Assembly: GCA_945643635.1 (NCBI GenBank)
Contig: CALZFC010000018.1
Location: forward strand, 4,887,001 to 4,951,000
Direction of reading: 5' to 3'
DNA length: 64,000 nucleotides
Source of the DNA: Allodiplogaster sudhausi
Lineage: Eukaryota; Nematoda; Chromadorea; Rhabditida; Diplogasteridae
Shown: piece after piece, positions 13,838-27,600 of the stretch
Layout: each line of letters opens with the position of its first letter
Position numbering within the stretch: the first letter of the stretch is position 1
Position numbers and translations under genes: made by a program
The notes under the pieces: generated by a model
Told to the model about the DNA's origin: nothing
The model's database searches: none
What the model saw: only the letters and a program-made list of their open reading frames with translations

Positions 13838-16401
13838 ATGATGAACGACGAAGAGGAAGCGGACCACCATGGCTTCTACGACGGCGTCGACTACACGCAC
13901 CTAAATTCATCAGCAACGGAAGATCTCATCACGAAGCATACGGTAGCACTGAATATTCATTGAATTATTTCGATTTCAAATTATTTTACATTTTAAATGT
14001 GGAGAAAAATGTCTATATTTCTGCAGGTCTTCTACCAACATTTAACAGTATGAATTATGTCGTTAAATAAAATTATAATACAATTAATTAGCAATTAAAT
14101 TTTAATTTCTTAAACAGGTGAACATAATAATCGGCGCCGTATGTGCGTTGATCAACTTACCTCTGCTGCTCGTCTTTCTCACTCACCCGCCATTTCGGCA
14201 CAAGTACAAGGTATTCGAGTTTTCTTCTTTATACATACTTGAAATTGTTTAAAAAAAATGTATATTTTGTATTTATTACGTTCTTTTAACACGGTTTATT
14301 TTGTGTAGACGGAAAGAATTTAAGTGCCGAAATCACCTTTTATTTTTGGCAGATTCTGATCGCTCTCGCACTTGCAGACTTCACGAATTGCCTCGGAATC
14401 ATGCTCATGGGCATTAACAGAGTGAGAGATTTTTCTCTATACTCTTTCTCGATCTCTCTTTACTCTATGCCTTTTCTCTCCCTCGGTTCGCTCTATATTC
14501 TTTCTCTCATTCTATTTTCTCTCTATACTATTTCCCTCTCTCCCTCTCTCTTCCGCTATCTCTCTCTTTATCTCTCTCTCTCCCTCTCTCTTCCGCTATC
14601 TCCCTCTCCCTCTCTCTCTTTCCTTTACTTTACAATTCAGGTCCGCTTGTATTCCTCCGTCTTATCGTCAAGCCTCATCCCCGTTCGCACGGTCGCGCAG
14701 TGCGCGAACGAGCCGTGGGTGTGGGTTCGGTGTATTGGTTAGCAGTCTTTCTTCGCTCTCTTCCAGATCAATACATTAATTCATAAAAGTAAATTAGAAT
14801 TATTAAACTAAAATAAGAAGAAAATCTATTCCCGAACAAATCTCTAAATTTTTCTTGCTTTTATTTATTAAGTCCTTTTTCAGAGCTACATACATATTTC
14901 TGTGAAATTTTAATGTCAAGTACCAAAATAGCCCTTCGAATTAGGAGACCTTTGGCCACCGTCGATTCAAGTAATGATGGGCGCCGAGCGCGTCTTCGCC
15001 GTCTTCATGCCCATTCTCTTCCGTGCCAACATGCGCAATCGGTAGGTAATTAAGTTTTTTTTATTTCACAAAATATTTTTGTTTAATATATACTTTTTTA
15101 TTTCAAATTTTTCTAATATTTCACTCTGAAGCATTGATAAAATAATGGAGCACAAATTTTGTTTAATATTTAATGAAATTTGTTTTAGCTCATATTGGAG
15201 CATTGGCGCCAGCGGCGTCTTTGTGTTGTTCTCGCTCGCCACAGCGCTCGTCGCGGTCTATGCCAGACGAGACGAAGCGGTTCGTATTAACCTGATAATT
15301 TTAAGTGTGGTAATTAAAAGAAATTGCTTATTTCACCGTAAGCGTCGATCAAAAAAGGCTTTCGACAAGCCCAAATGTGAATATTTCGGTCACATTCTGG
15401 GTGTTCAGAACCAATTAATAGGCATAAATTCGTTTAATATATTTCCATAATGACAAATGATGCTATTTCTTCCAATTCAAGGTCAAGTTTCACTGCGGAC
15501 GCAAGGCTGCTTTCTCCAATGATTACGGGTTATTCGTCTACGTCACGAATATTGCTGGTTTCTTTGTTTTTCTTCTCCTTTTCGTATCGGTATTCTAGCG
15601 GCTGTTGAATAGTAATTAACATTAAAGAATTCTTTTATAAATGAAAAAAAAATTTTCTGGATTTTTTTGTATGCTAAAATATGTATATTATAAGACATCC
15701 AAAATTACAGGCTACATGATTGGCGCACTTCTGAATCTGGCTGCTTTTCTACGTGCGAGGCAGCATCACATGTTGCAGGAGTAAGCGCTTCTTTTTGTTG
15801 TTGAGAATAATGTCCTTCTTTCAATCTACTTTTTTTTTAGAAATACTTTTATCAAAAAATGATAATCCATGTAACTAACCATTTTGGTTGAGCTCTGCGC
15901 GAGGTTCTTCCCGAGGCACGGAGCGTTTTCGCTTCTATCTCGCTGTATCCTTCTGCTCGACTGTACTTGTTGCACTGCCAAATCTACTGTCACTAACTTC
16001 TGTGCTCTATAAAAAGGTGCGAATCTTATTTTTATTCTTGTTTTTATTCCTTATTAGTGACCCTTTCCCTTTAATGCTTTGTATATTTATATATATCTCA
16101 TTGCGACCAGGATTCATTATCTCGACCAACTTTACCGTATGCTCACTAAAAATCCTCCAAATTTCGGTGTGCTTCCAAGGTGTCGGATAAGATAGCACGC
16201 CCTGCCGTCTGGGCGACGTGCGTCAATTCGGGCGCAAATTTCTTCGTTTATCTCGCGTTGAACAGCGAGTTTCGCCAGAGGGTGCTCGATGTCACAAGAT
16301 GGTCAAGAATAGGCGGCAGGAGAAGCAAGGGCTGCGAAGAACGGGAAGAGCTTGCGAGATTCATTCCTCCCGTCACCGCCACCTCCGCACCCGAGAAGTG
16401 A
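13838..16401 (+). CDS. Seven-transmembrane chemoreceptor-like GPCR (Srsx-like), copy 2
   Basis: Ten-exon receptor of about 347 residues: 13838-13942, 14118-14210, 14353-14421, 14641-14737, 14945-15041, 15189-15279, 15482-15557, 15711-15780, 15893-16016 and 16180-16401 (TGA). All phases agree. A second ATG follows the first immediately. TM1 spans NIIIGAVCALINLPLLLVF and TM2 ILIALALADFTNCLGIML. A Cys before TM3 (AQCANEPW) and one in extracellular loop 2 (HCGRKAAF) could form the conserved disulphide. The end of TM3 reads MGAERVFAVFMPILFR, replacing the DRY motif. TM7 ends VNSGANFFVYLALNSEFR. The tail is Arg/Lys/Glu rich, as expected inside the cell. This is the least interrupted of the three paralogs and was the reference for the others. 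Confidence 0.88.
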
Positions 16402-17585
16402 CGGGTTTAACACTCCACAGTGACTTGGCGCCAAGCGCATCACTGCATAAACAAACGATGAATCATTGTGCGAAAGCAAAAGATTTTCACTTTGGAATGT
16501 ATTTATCTTCGTTGTACAGTATCTGTTTGTCAAGAAAAAGGCAAAAGGAAGACACAGCTTCAGCAATATCTCTTAGAACATGTATGTACATATGTATGCA
16601 TCGATTTTTGTGTGTGTGCAAATTCTAAACTCCCCACTGCTATATCATGTCTCACTCATGTATTCAACAGTAAATCAAAACGCCATTAAACATTAAAATA
16701 GTTTTGTAAGTTTATACAGTCGATTGTCTACATTTGTACTGACGTGCATGACATACGTAATAGACATGTAAATGTGTTTGTGAACGATATAAATCTATGC
16801 ATTTTTTTTTAAATGACTGAAAAGCTCAGCGCCTCGCAAAGCTCTCATTCACATATGTACATGCAAAACACTGCCGCATGAGAGAATGATCATATCAATG
16901 AGTCAGACTTGCTGTTGGAGAGGGAAACCGAGTGCAAAACATACTTCATAATTCATCAGATGCCGAAACTTTTTTCGCAAGCTAGAGGAATCCTTATTAA
17001 TGCAAAAAAAATTTACTTACAAAATAGTTTTGCCTTATCCGCTTCACCCTAATCGTTTGTCTTTTTACTCAGGCTTACTCACTCTACCCGGGATCTCTAT
17101 TTACCAGCAGTTTCTTTATGTATTCCTCTCTAAGTCTATCTCACTTTCGAAACAGTAGTCTTCTTGTGTGTTTTCATCTTGAATTAACTTGACACTTTAT
17201 CCATTCTCTAGCTGTTTCTCTGTTTCTCCTCCCTCTCTCTCATTGGCTATGTCTCTCCCGATCTCTACATACTCCTATGTTATCTCTCTGTCTCGTCTCC
17301 CTCTCTCTCTCCTTCTCTCCCTCCATCTCACTCCTTCTCTCTCCTTAGTTCCCCTCCTCTCTACCAATTGGTATGACATTAACTTTTCCTTCGATGTAAA
17401 ACAACTTCCGCCATCAGTGAATCTTTCCACTTCTTCTACTTCAGAAAATGCTTCGCCTTTTCCCACGCATTTTTTCTCACTTTTCCACATTCAAAGGGAA
17501 CTGCGCTTTCCCAAGAAGACAAAGACCCCAGCATTACTTCAGATCCTTCGGCAAAAATAGAGTGCGGAAGAATGATAGCAGGCGA

Positions 17586-17636
<51 letters not shown>

Positions 17637-17723
17637 AGCAAGGACGAGAATCATAGAGAGAGTGGAAGCTAGAGAGAAAGAATAAAGGATGAGAGATATC
17701 ATGAGCGAGGGGGAGGGAAAGAG

Positions 17724-17768
<45 letters not shown>

Positions 17769-17880
17769 AGCAAGGGCGAGAATCATAGAGAGAGTGGAAG
17801 CTAGAGAGAAAGAAAAAAAGGATGAGAGATATCATGAGAGAGGGGGAGGGAAAGAGGGAGGGAGAGAGAGAGAGAGGATA
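17586..17880. repeat. Tandem duplication of a GA-rich unit of roughly 140 bp
   Basis: Two adjacent units each consist of a pure GA array, then GGAAGCAAGG(A/G)CGAGAATC, a GTGGAAGCTAGAGAGAAAG block and GATGAGAGATATCATGAG. The second array starts near 17727. The units differ by only a few substitutions and short indels, so the duplication looks recent. Confidence 0.85.
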
Positions 17881-17954
17881 GAGAAAGAGAGAATGGTGTC
17901 ATTGTCTTTCATGTGCACCTCTCATTGTCAGGCACACTTCTCCGCAAGCTTCCC

Positions 17955-18400
17955 GCTGTTCTGCCTCTCTCCCAATTCTATCATTTTCTCTGTCATATTT
18001 TGCAACTTCAAATGGCCACATTTATACATTTGTAATCGAAAGCGACAGAACAAAAGCTTCTCTGAATTCCTCTACTGTTCAGACTATTTTCAAATTCTTA
18101 AAAAGAAAAGAAAGAGTGACCACCACCCCTGGTACTTTGCAAACTCTTCTATGTGCATATCTGTGCCTACATAGAGAGCTGAAAGCATCCCGCTGTTCTT
18201 CTTTATCCCTCAACTCTATAATTTCCTCTGCCCTTTTTTGCAGCTTTCGCCTGTCAAAAGGCCACATTTATGTTCAAACAAACATGTGTATTGCGCAGCG
18301 TCCGATTGCAAGCTTCTCTGAAATCCTCTACTGTACCCATTATTAACTGATTTTTTTTTCGTTAAAAAAAGTAAGAAACCCTACAACTTTGAACACTCTT
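17955..18400. repeat. Imperfect tandem duplication, about 240-bp period
   Basis: The segments at about 17955-18170 and 18190-18400 share diverged but ordered blocks: CGCTGTTCT, TTTCCTCTG-like pyrimidine tracts, GGCCACATTTAT, AAGCTTCTCTGAA and TCCTCTACTGT. No coding potential was recognised. Confidence 0.6.
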
Positions 18401-19336
18401 TTATCTATATGTACATAGATGTGCTACAGCTTAAACTCTGTAACATTTTTTTTTGAGACCGAACGTAACAGTTTCTACATTGTCATTATGCTAATGTATG
18501 TATGTACATACGCATGCATTTTGGATTTAAAACCGACATTTTTGTTGCCCTTTTCGGTGAAAAATTGTTTCAAAATGATTGCTTTCTAAATCGAATAATT
18601 TTAGGAATAAAAAAATAAATAATGTCACTTTTTTCTCCATACATAACTGTCTGCAAATATGCATAAATGTTCTTTATTCCTTTCCTGCTGCATTTGTAAT
18701 GCTACTTCTGTCAGATACTTATGAAAGTGAGTGAGTGCATCTTCATCGCGTGAGAGATGAGGAATGACAGGATTCTTCTTTATATGAGAGGGAGAGAGAG
18801 AGAGAGAAGAGAGATGAGACAGAGAGAGAAGAGAGAATGGGTGAGAGAACGAAAGAACGAGAGAGAGAGAGAGAAGGAGAGGGAAGGAGAGAAATAGATG
18901 TCCCAAAGGACGTTCCTCTGCTATGCTTCAGATATGTACGTGGGCAATAACAAGGGATGGAAGAACTAGGCGACGAGTGGAAGTTCAACGAGATGAATTG
19001 ACTACTATTACTCTAGTCAGACCTCGGCTGCTTTGGTAGATCTAGAGGGAACTCTATTTTTTATGCTCTTGAAAAACTCCAGACAGACGAGAGAATTTAA
19101 CAGGATTCGAGATTGTGAATGTGAGACAACGTGTTCTAGCTTTTTTTCTCCACTTCCTCTGGGTAGCAACAAGAGGAAGAAAAAATGGAGGGAGTGGTTG
19201 GGTTAAAGAAGATTAGAGAAGGTAGAGTAGAAAGGGAGAGAGCGATGAGCGAAGGAAGGAAGGGCTTTCCCGAATGAAATTACAATTGCGAAGTACACAG
19301 ACTAACTAGTATTACTCCCGGACGCTTGTTCTCTGA

Positions 19337-19367
<31 letters not shown>

Positions 19368-20273
19368 CTTTTCCCTGGTTCATTTTCAGTCTCTCGCTCT
19401 CTCTCCCTACCTCTCACTCTCTTACGTTCTCTCTCTCCCTCCTTATCTCTCCCTCCCTCTTTCTCTGCCTCTCTTTCTCCCTCTCTTCTGCTCATTCCAA
19501 AGGCCAATTTCGACTGGAACGCCCAAAGTGCATCGCTCTGGGCAACAATCCAATTGGCCGCAAGTAAATCTGTTCAGCGGTTTTTCACCGCTTCCTTAAT
19601 TCAACATCAAATTCCTGTCTTCACTGGCAAATGAGCAAGATGAAGGAAGGAAGTGGCTATGGCTAATTAGGTTTCTTTTCCATTATTCAAAATGATGGAG
19701 ACGGCAGCATTTGTTCCTTTCTATGTTTTCGTGTTTTTTTTTTAAATATTTATATTTAAACATCATTTGAACAATATTAGGCTGTCTTATCCTCAACAAT
19801 ACTGCAGAAAAGCAGCTAATCCGCTTGTGTTGGTGTAAAGAACTATAATTAATTCATTTCTGAGAACGAACTGAAGGTGAGGGAGAGCTATTCAAACTAA
19901 TAAGTAAAATGCCTTAATCATTCATATATCATATATCTTCCAAAAATTCATAAATAGAGTGTTTCTACCATAATAAGAACATTGTTAATCATTCGATTAC
20001 AGAACTCTTTCATAGCACATTGATTGCCATATGAAGGTTGTGTTAGGAATATTTTTTTTCTCAACAATATTGTCATCTGTAACGCTGTACCAGAGAAAAT
20101 TGTCTGCACGAAAAGGTCGGGCATCAGAGAATATTCGATTGATTTTTTCAGTCCACACTCGCCGTTCACCGTGAATTTGATTTGATTCTCTGATTGTAGA
20201 CGGAGACCGAGAGCCGGTTTAGCCGTCGACAATCGCATTATTCTTGACCTAGAACGGACGCTGAAAAGGAGAA

Positions 20274-20315
<42 letters not shown>

Positions 20316-20530
20316 GCTCACCTGAACCTTACAACAAACAAGTGGAAAAGTCTCTAGCAAAATCTGCGATTGTTTTTGAAGCATCCTTTCAATGAGTCGT
20401 GAAAGTCAGAATGCTGGCCTTCCCCATTTTTTTCGCTTCCTTCCGAGCTACATAACTGTTTTCGCAATAGCTTTTTTTTTATTCCCACTAAGCCCTTTTT
20501 TCGCTCTCGCTCTCTCTCTACACTCTCTGC

Positions 20531-20564
<34 letters not shown>

Positions 20565-21880
20565 TGCTCTCTCTATATATTTCGTTCTATCCCTCCACTT
20601 GTCTCTCACTGCCATTCATTGCCCGGACACCTGTATAAATTCCCGCGGGTGACTCCACGTCTGTTTTCAATCTCTGGCTATATCTTTCCGTTGGCCTCAC
20701 ACTTGCATCATTCATATAGCTTCACGCCTTTGTAATGATACATACATATCTTCTCGCATTATCGCTTTATAAAAAAATAAATAAAATTATATGTATATAT
20801 AAATGTGCACGTCCCTCCGGTTTCTTTCATCCAGAGGCTGATTGGTTCCATTTTTCTTTCCGTTTCTAATTTACACACACAAGCTTTGCGAGTACTTTTT
20901 AGAAATGTGTCACATGCAGACTTGTGCTTCGAACCCTGCCCGGGGCATGAATTCTCTCTCTCTCTCTCTCTCTCAAGGCTTGCTGCTTAAATATCCTCCC
21001 CGAATCCTCCCTCATATTTCTTCTTCTTCTCCGTTTATAAATAATACCACGCATGTGCGTGTTCTTGTTTGGCACTACTTTTTTCTTGCCTAGACTTTTT
21101 TTGGTCCCAGCACTTTTCTTAATCACTGCATCGCTCTGGTGCTTGTCTATTTTCCCCCTATACTCAGTTCGTTTTTCATCCCTCCTCCTGCAGTTGTTTT
21201 AGATACCGACCCCGTACCTGAATGGAGGAATCCATTCATCATCCATTGTGAACGAAGAAAGATTATCTCCCAGCGGTGATATATGTATGGATGTCGGGGA
21301 AATGCCACTGGTGCTATTCCATATGTTTGCCCTTTGTCTAACCCGTGATGGGGGTGGATGCAAAGACCCCGCGAATATGGGAATGTTGATTCGTATCGTG
21401 TCCAATATATGAATCACTGAAACCCTAATGCTTGCATTCGTAAAACAATAACAATTGCCGTTTTTCCTCCTGTTTTCTCTTAGCTCCTCTCATTTTCACA
21501 TATTTCTATACGGATATCTTGAAATTTCTTTGACAATTTAAAAAAATTGTTATTTTCAACACTTTAAATAAACATTTAGCCAAATGAATAATCATCTCAA
21601 GTTCTGTGTTTTGAAATGCCATTGAAAATGCCGCCATTGATTCCATCCTGCAATTAGTGAACTCATTTATTCAATTCTCCCAATTTGAAGCACATAGTAG
21701 GATCCTCCGCTGAAGAAGCACATCTCACGATTTTTATGACTTTTGAAGGGAGAATTTTTCTAGGAGTTTCATATGAAAGTTCTTTGTTGTATCAATCTTT
21801 TAGACGTTAATGGCACGAATTATTTAGGAACGCTTCGCAAGTCTCTTTAGGTAGGCTTCTTCAGCGACGGATTCTATGAA

Positions 21881-21933
<53 letters not shown>

Positions 21934-22424
21934 GAGAGAGGAAAACTGAGAGAACGAGAAAATTACCCTGGTTGAGAGGATATATGAGATTGAGAGAAAT
22001 ATAGAAAGAATTACAAATGACGGCAAAGTTTCCCTTTCAGATGCATGCTGAGGGACGCCGTGGGAATGAGGAAAAAGGGTGGGGGGGGGGGGGGGGTGGC
22101 GAGGAAAGGGGACCTAGGGGGGGGGAGTGTGAGTAGGGGTAATCCTTCTGTTTCTCGTCATTTTTTTCAGTAGCCGCTCGCCAGGCCTGAATAGAATATT
22201 AGTAGTCATGTGCGCAGAATTGTGCACATCATTCTTGTTTTCAACGTACAAATGAAATTTTAGTAGTTTCGGGGATCGCCCTCCTTTAAACAGTTTTGTT
22301 TTACCTTTTTTTTTGTTGAAACGTTTACAAGTTCCTTATTGTGTTGTTATTGTCATCGCAGTAAACGTGACACTCGAAAGCCATCTCTGTTTTAGCTTAA
22401 CGAGAACGAAAGAGGGAGCAATGA

Positions 22425-22477
22425 GAGAGAGAGAGAGAAACAGAGAGATAAAGAGGAAGAGATAGAGAGAACCAGAA

Positions 22478-22541
<64 letters not shown>

Positions 22542-22553
22542 AGAAATAGAACG

Positions 22554-22614
<61 letters not shown>

Positions 22615-22830
22615 GGGAAAGAGAGAGAGAAAGAGAGAAAGAGAAAGAGAGGGAGAGAGAGAAGCAGTGAGAGAGAGAAAGAGAGAGAGAGGGAGAGAGA
22701 GAAGCAGTGAGAGAGAGAAAGAGAGAGAGCGAGGCAGAGAGAGAGAGAGAGAAACAGTGAGAGAGAGAGAGATAGAAAGAGAGAGAGAGAGAGAGGGAGA
22801 GAGAGAAGCAGTGAGAGAGAGAAGGAAAGA
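22425..22830. repeat. Long GA microsatellite (about 400 bp)
   Basis: Nearly continuous GAGAGA with scattered AAAG, GGAG and GAAGCAGTGAGAGAG interruptions. The last of these recurs several times at about 22660-22815, giving a higher-order unit of about 45-60 bp. All frames across it are low-complexity. Confidence 0.9.
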
Positions 22831-23121
22831 ATACTTGAAGCAAAGATCATATGTTACATTCTTCTTATTACTCGAGGGGCTTCCCTCATCTTCTCAGTGA
22901 AACAGTTCGAAAAAGGACGAGTTGCTCTTTGGCCGAGTGCCAAAAATTGAAATAAAGGGAGAAAATGAAGAAAAGAAAAATGAGATGCCAACAAGATAGA
23001 TGAACTGGACAATGCCAGACAGAGAGAAAGAGAGAGAGAGACATGTTTCCCTAGAGAATATTAGGCTTATTAAATCTGCCTTCCTTACCGCCTTCTCTCT
23101 CTCTCTCTCCCACACACGCGC

Positions 23122-23168
<47 letters not shown>

Positions 23169-24204
23169 AACACACACACACTTTCTCTCTCTCTCTTTCG
23201 CTCTCTAGCTCCTCCGCTCTCTATTAACTCTCTAACTCTCCATATCCGCCTTTCTTGGTTTCTAGACTCCTTTTTACATATTTCTTCAGTTATAACTCCT
23301 TTTTTGAACAATACTGTTGTGCCCACGCTTTCTTGCTACTTGGAAATGATGCCAACTTGTATAAATCACCTACAACTTCCGTTACTGATGTCTCAAGTTT
23401 CGTCTTTATTCCTTTACCTAACTTCAATAAATGTGTGCGTGTTCTTCTAAAAAGAAAATTGGGCTTTTATTTGAAAAATAAGCATTTTGAAGACATTTAA
23501 GATAAATAAAAAGACCTCTAATTGTAAGCAGTTTGGAATCGATCAACACCATCCGTCTTTCTCCAGCCTTTTTATTATCTTTCTCTCGTTTTCGCTCTCT
23601 CCTACCTCTCTCGCTCTCCAATCGCAAGATCTCGGCTCTTTTTGTTTCTGTGTTTATCTGCTTTTCTGTCTCTCTTTCCTTTCAGACTCTCTCGAATCTC
23701 TTCGTTTTCTAGGATTATTCCTCTTTTTATTCACTGTAGTAAAAAGCCTCAATTTTTCCTTAAAGAACAAACGATCTGTCGTATCATTTCGTTTTCCTAA
23801 ACTGATTCTTGATTGTTCTTTAGAACTTGTCTGCATGGACTCAGAGGGTGACTCACCCTCAGTTCGTATGTGTTCAAGTAAATTTCCTCGTGTATCAATT
23901 CCTCCTATTCGTGTAACCTGAGCCTCCCGAGTTCATCCTGCGTTTTTTCTCTAAATCTCTCCTTCTCATTCGCTATCAGCTCTCTCTCTCCCTTTTTCTC
24001 TCTGCATCTCATCAGCACCGCTCTCTCGCTCTCTTCTCCTAAAAGTGGATCCATACGTCGTGTAGACTTATGCTTGCGGCAAAGCTTAAACATTTCTCAC
24101 TAGCATCGAATATCCATTTGTATTTTCCGTGATTTGTCAAACATGAATGTTATCCTTTATTAAAACAATATCATTACTATACTCTTTTCCATTCCCTAGG
24201 AAAC

Positions 24205-24581
24205 ATGCCGAAAACACCGTTGGCCGTCTCCGAGGACACAGTTTTCTATGTTGATGTTCCACGAAATTTCACCGAGCATATGGACGATTTCATCGCGACT
24301 CATACTGTAGCTTACACATTAATTCTTTATCATAATTTTCACCCGTTTATTTTGATGAATTTTTCTTCTTTTACTTTAACACTTTCTAACTAGATGTTTA
24401 TATTTAATTTTTTTTTTACTTTTTTTTAGAAAATAAAAAAAATTTAGGTGAACGTTGTGCTCGGCGCCTTCTTCACGATGGTCAACATTTTGTTGCTCTC
24501 CGTTTTCATGTCACATCGACCGTTTCGGGAAAAGTATAAGGTGAGCAGAAGAAATCGAGAGAGAGAAAGAGAGAGAGAGAA

Positions 24582-24680
<99 letters not shown>

Positions 24681-27600
24681 ACGAAGATGATAACTTGTTG
24701 TAGCCATTTCATTGGTAACTCACGTTAAAGGAGCTTTCCGAAGACGGAAAAGAGACGACTCATTTAATTTAATTTAGTAAAGGTTCAGCAAAGAATGACG
24801 GGAGTTGAAAGGTAATAATTCGGCGGGAACTTCAAATTGCCATTTTCTCCAGCTCCTGATCGCGCTGGCCCTCGGCGACTTCTGCAACTGCGCCGCCGTC
24901 ATGCTGATGGGCCTGAATCGAGTGGCGCTCTATGGGGATGTCATGAGGGAGCTGAGGATTCCGATCAGGACGCCGTGGGCATGCGCCGTCGAGCCGTGGC
25001 TATGGATGAGAGGGATTGGTGAGAGAGAGAGGGAGAAACGAGAGAGTGAGAGAGACAGACATAGATAAGATGGATGTGGAGAGATTAAATGTAAGCAGAG
25101 CGAAACGGAGAGAAAAAATGAAGAGGATGAAGAGCTTGAAAGAGGAAGAAAAAAACACAGCAAAAGAGCGAGAAAGAGAGAGAGGTCGAGGGAGAGAGAG
25201 TTAGAGATCAGAGATGAGAAATACCGAATCTTTCATGATTTCTAATATCGCACCAAATAAAAAAGAAAGAAAAAGAAAAAAATGAGAATTCCATATCTTT
25301 CTGTGTCAGGCGACCTCTGGCCGCCGATCATCCAAGTTCTCATGGGCGTTGAGCGTCTCACGGCCATCTTCTATCCGATCGCTTTCCGGGCGCAGTTCAT
25401 TAAAAGGTATTCTAGCAAAAATTTATTATGGAATTAGAAAAACTGTAAGCAGATGATCATTGGTTATTTGAGAATTTTTTTTCTCCATATTATGAAAGTC
25501 CGCGACAGCAGCATTTTTACTTTATAAAGAGGACATGAAATATCTTTTTTTTTCTATGGCGGAAGCTTTTCTGTTCTTCCTAGTTAATCGATTTATAGAC
25601 ATAAAAGATAAGGGTTTAAAAAATTGACCTTAGAATTACGGTAGATCTGTCTTTTTGTGTCAGGAGTTGCTGCAGGGTGACGCTAACATTTCACATTTGA
25701 AGCACGGTAGCTCTGCCTTTTCGTGTCAGGAGTTGCTGCATGGTGGCGCTAAGCGTACAACTCGTCGTGACGACCGCGGCAGTCGGCTTCGTGCTCGCGT
25801 GGCTGCATCGATTTGACGAGGTATCAATTGGAGATAATTTCCATTTATATCAATACTTTTTATTCAGTTTTATCTTCAATTATACAAATTTATTTTGTTA
25901 AATTCCCCGTCCAAATGAAGTGTTCTCAACACGCTACGATATTCCCCGGTACAAATAAAATCGACAGTCGCGGCGCTCATAACCTTCGGGTCAAAGAAGC
26001 GCTGAGAGGTCGTCGACCTGTCAGCACTATACTTTGAGCCCACCCCCCATGGATTGGAGGCCGCAAGCCACGAGCTTGATAGTGCTGCAACTCTTTGAAG
26101 ATGTTCAATACTACCGGCAATTCTGAACATTCAGACCACACAATTCTTTGAGCGAAATTTTTTTACACTTTCCTACAAGAAATGAGAGTTCCATGTCTCA
26201 CGTCATTGCGCTCACTGTCAGCATTGGATCATCGATCCAAAGATGATCGTTGAAGATAGGAAGATAGAGAATTACGGTTATTAAAATACTCTCCGCGCAA
26301 GTTTCGCGCTCCGTCTTCTCTCTCTCTCTTTCACTTTTTCTCTCTCCCTCTCTTTATCTCCCCCTCTCTCTCTCCCTTTACACACTCTCTTCCTTGCAAC
26401 CTATTTTAACGGCATAGGGATCTTCCGATTTAGATTGCAGAAATTTAAAAGAGAGAGAAAGAGAGAGAGTAGATAAATTCATTGCTATCTAATCCTGACA
26501 TTTTACAATTTTTTTCACGCCCAAATGTAAATGAAAAATATAATAAAAGGAGTTGAAGGTTGCAATTATGCTCTCGCCTCTTTATAGGAAATTCGAGGAG
26601 ATTTACAGGGATCGCAGTAGTGGATGACCTTCAGGAAATATGTGTCCAAGATCTGGCAAAAATAATATTGATTAAACTTTAAAAATACAAGATATGTATC
26701 ACTATTCGCTTTTGTTTTTAAGAGAATGTGCAATGAAGTCGCGCTCATAAAAACTGGGAATTCATATTTTTTGGAGATAACTTTTTTAAGGATAGGAGGC
26801 TAATTGAGCTGTGAAAATTACGTGCTAATTAGTTCAGCCATACATAAACACCGCGGTCAACTTTGGTCCTCAGCCCAGTTGAACTTAAAGTGATTGCTGT
26901 ACAGAGCGTGTGTTTCAAATACGGTTTTGCCTATCTTAAATCATAGCTAATAGGTTTTTACATGTTCGGTATTCTTCTTTCATCTCTGGCTTCATGAAGC
27001 AACAAGTAACAGAAGAATGATTGAAGACGCTTATAAAGCGACAAATTGCCATATTTGACGTCCGGCCTTTATAGGCCAATTGCGACATTGAGTGATCTAT
27101 TTGGAACTTAGACACTTTTATGTATCGATTAAAGTGGCCTTTGATTTGATATTAAATTTTTCGGGTCTACTATCCTGTCTCCTAAAACACTGTACTATTC
27201 CATCCTTGGGGTACATTCAAACGTTCTTCTGTTACTTGTTACTTCATGAAGCCAGAGATGAAAGTAGGATGTCGAACATGTAAAAACCTATTAGCTATGA
27301 TTTGAGATAGGCATAACCATAGTTGAAACACACGATCTGTACAGCTATCACTTTATGTACAACTGGGCTGAGGACAATAGTTGACCGCGCTGTTTATGCA
27401 GGGCTGAACTAATTAGCACGTAATTTTCACAGCTCAACCAGCCATCTGAATTTTTTCAATGATTCTCTGCAAACATTTAAAATCATTATAACTATAGCCA
27501 TAGTAGTAAATGATCGATTTTGTCCTGCTGAACCGTATGCAACCAAGCCCGAGGGAGTGAATCTCGAACTGAAGGCAATTGGCATGTAATAGGATGGTAT

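Larger units (their letters stand above)
16402..24204. other. 7.8-kb intergenic region, microsatellites and local tandem duplications
   Basis: No supported exon was found. GA arrays lie at 17586-17634, 17727-17765, 18790-18890, 20278-20312, 21880-21945 and 22425-22830. CT arrays lie at 19335-19495, 20510-20575 and 23090-23210. A poly-G-rich stretch lies at 22078-22130. Tandem duplications lie at 17.6-17.9 and 17.95-18.4 kb. Palindromic ACATATGT/CATACATA motifs are common. Confidence 0.6.

Noticed and set aside
20930..20955. Possible tRNA box B (GGGTTCGAAG on the minus strand)
   Set aside because: The flanks do not fold into T-arm or acceptor stems and no box A lies at the right distance.
22392..22850. 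150-residue Ser/Leu frames
   Set aside because: Pure GA microsatellite; open in all frames because the repeat has no stop.
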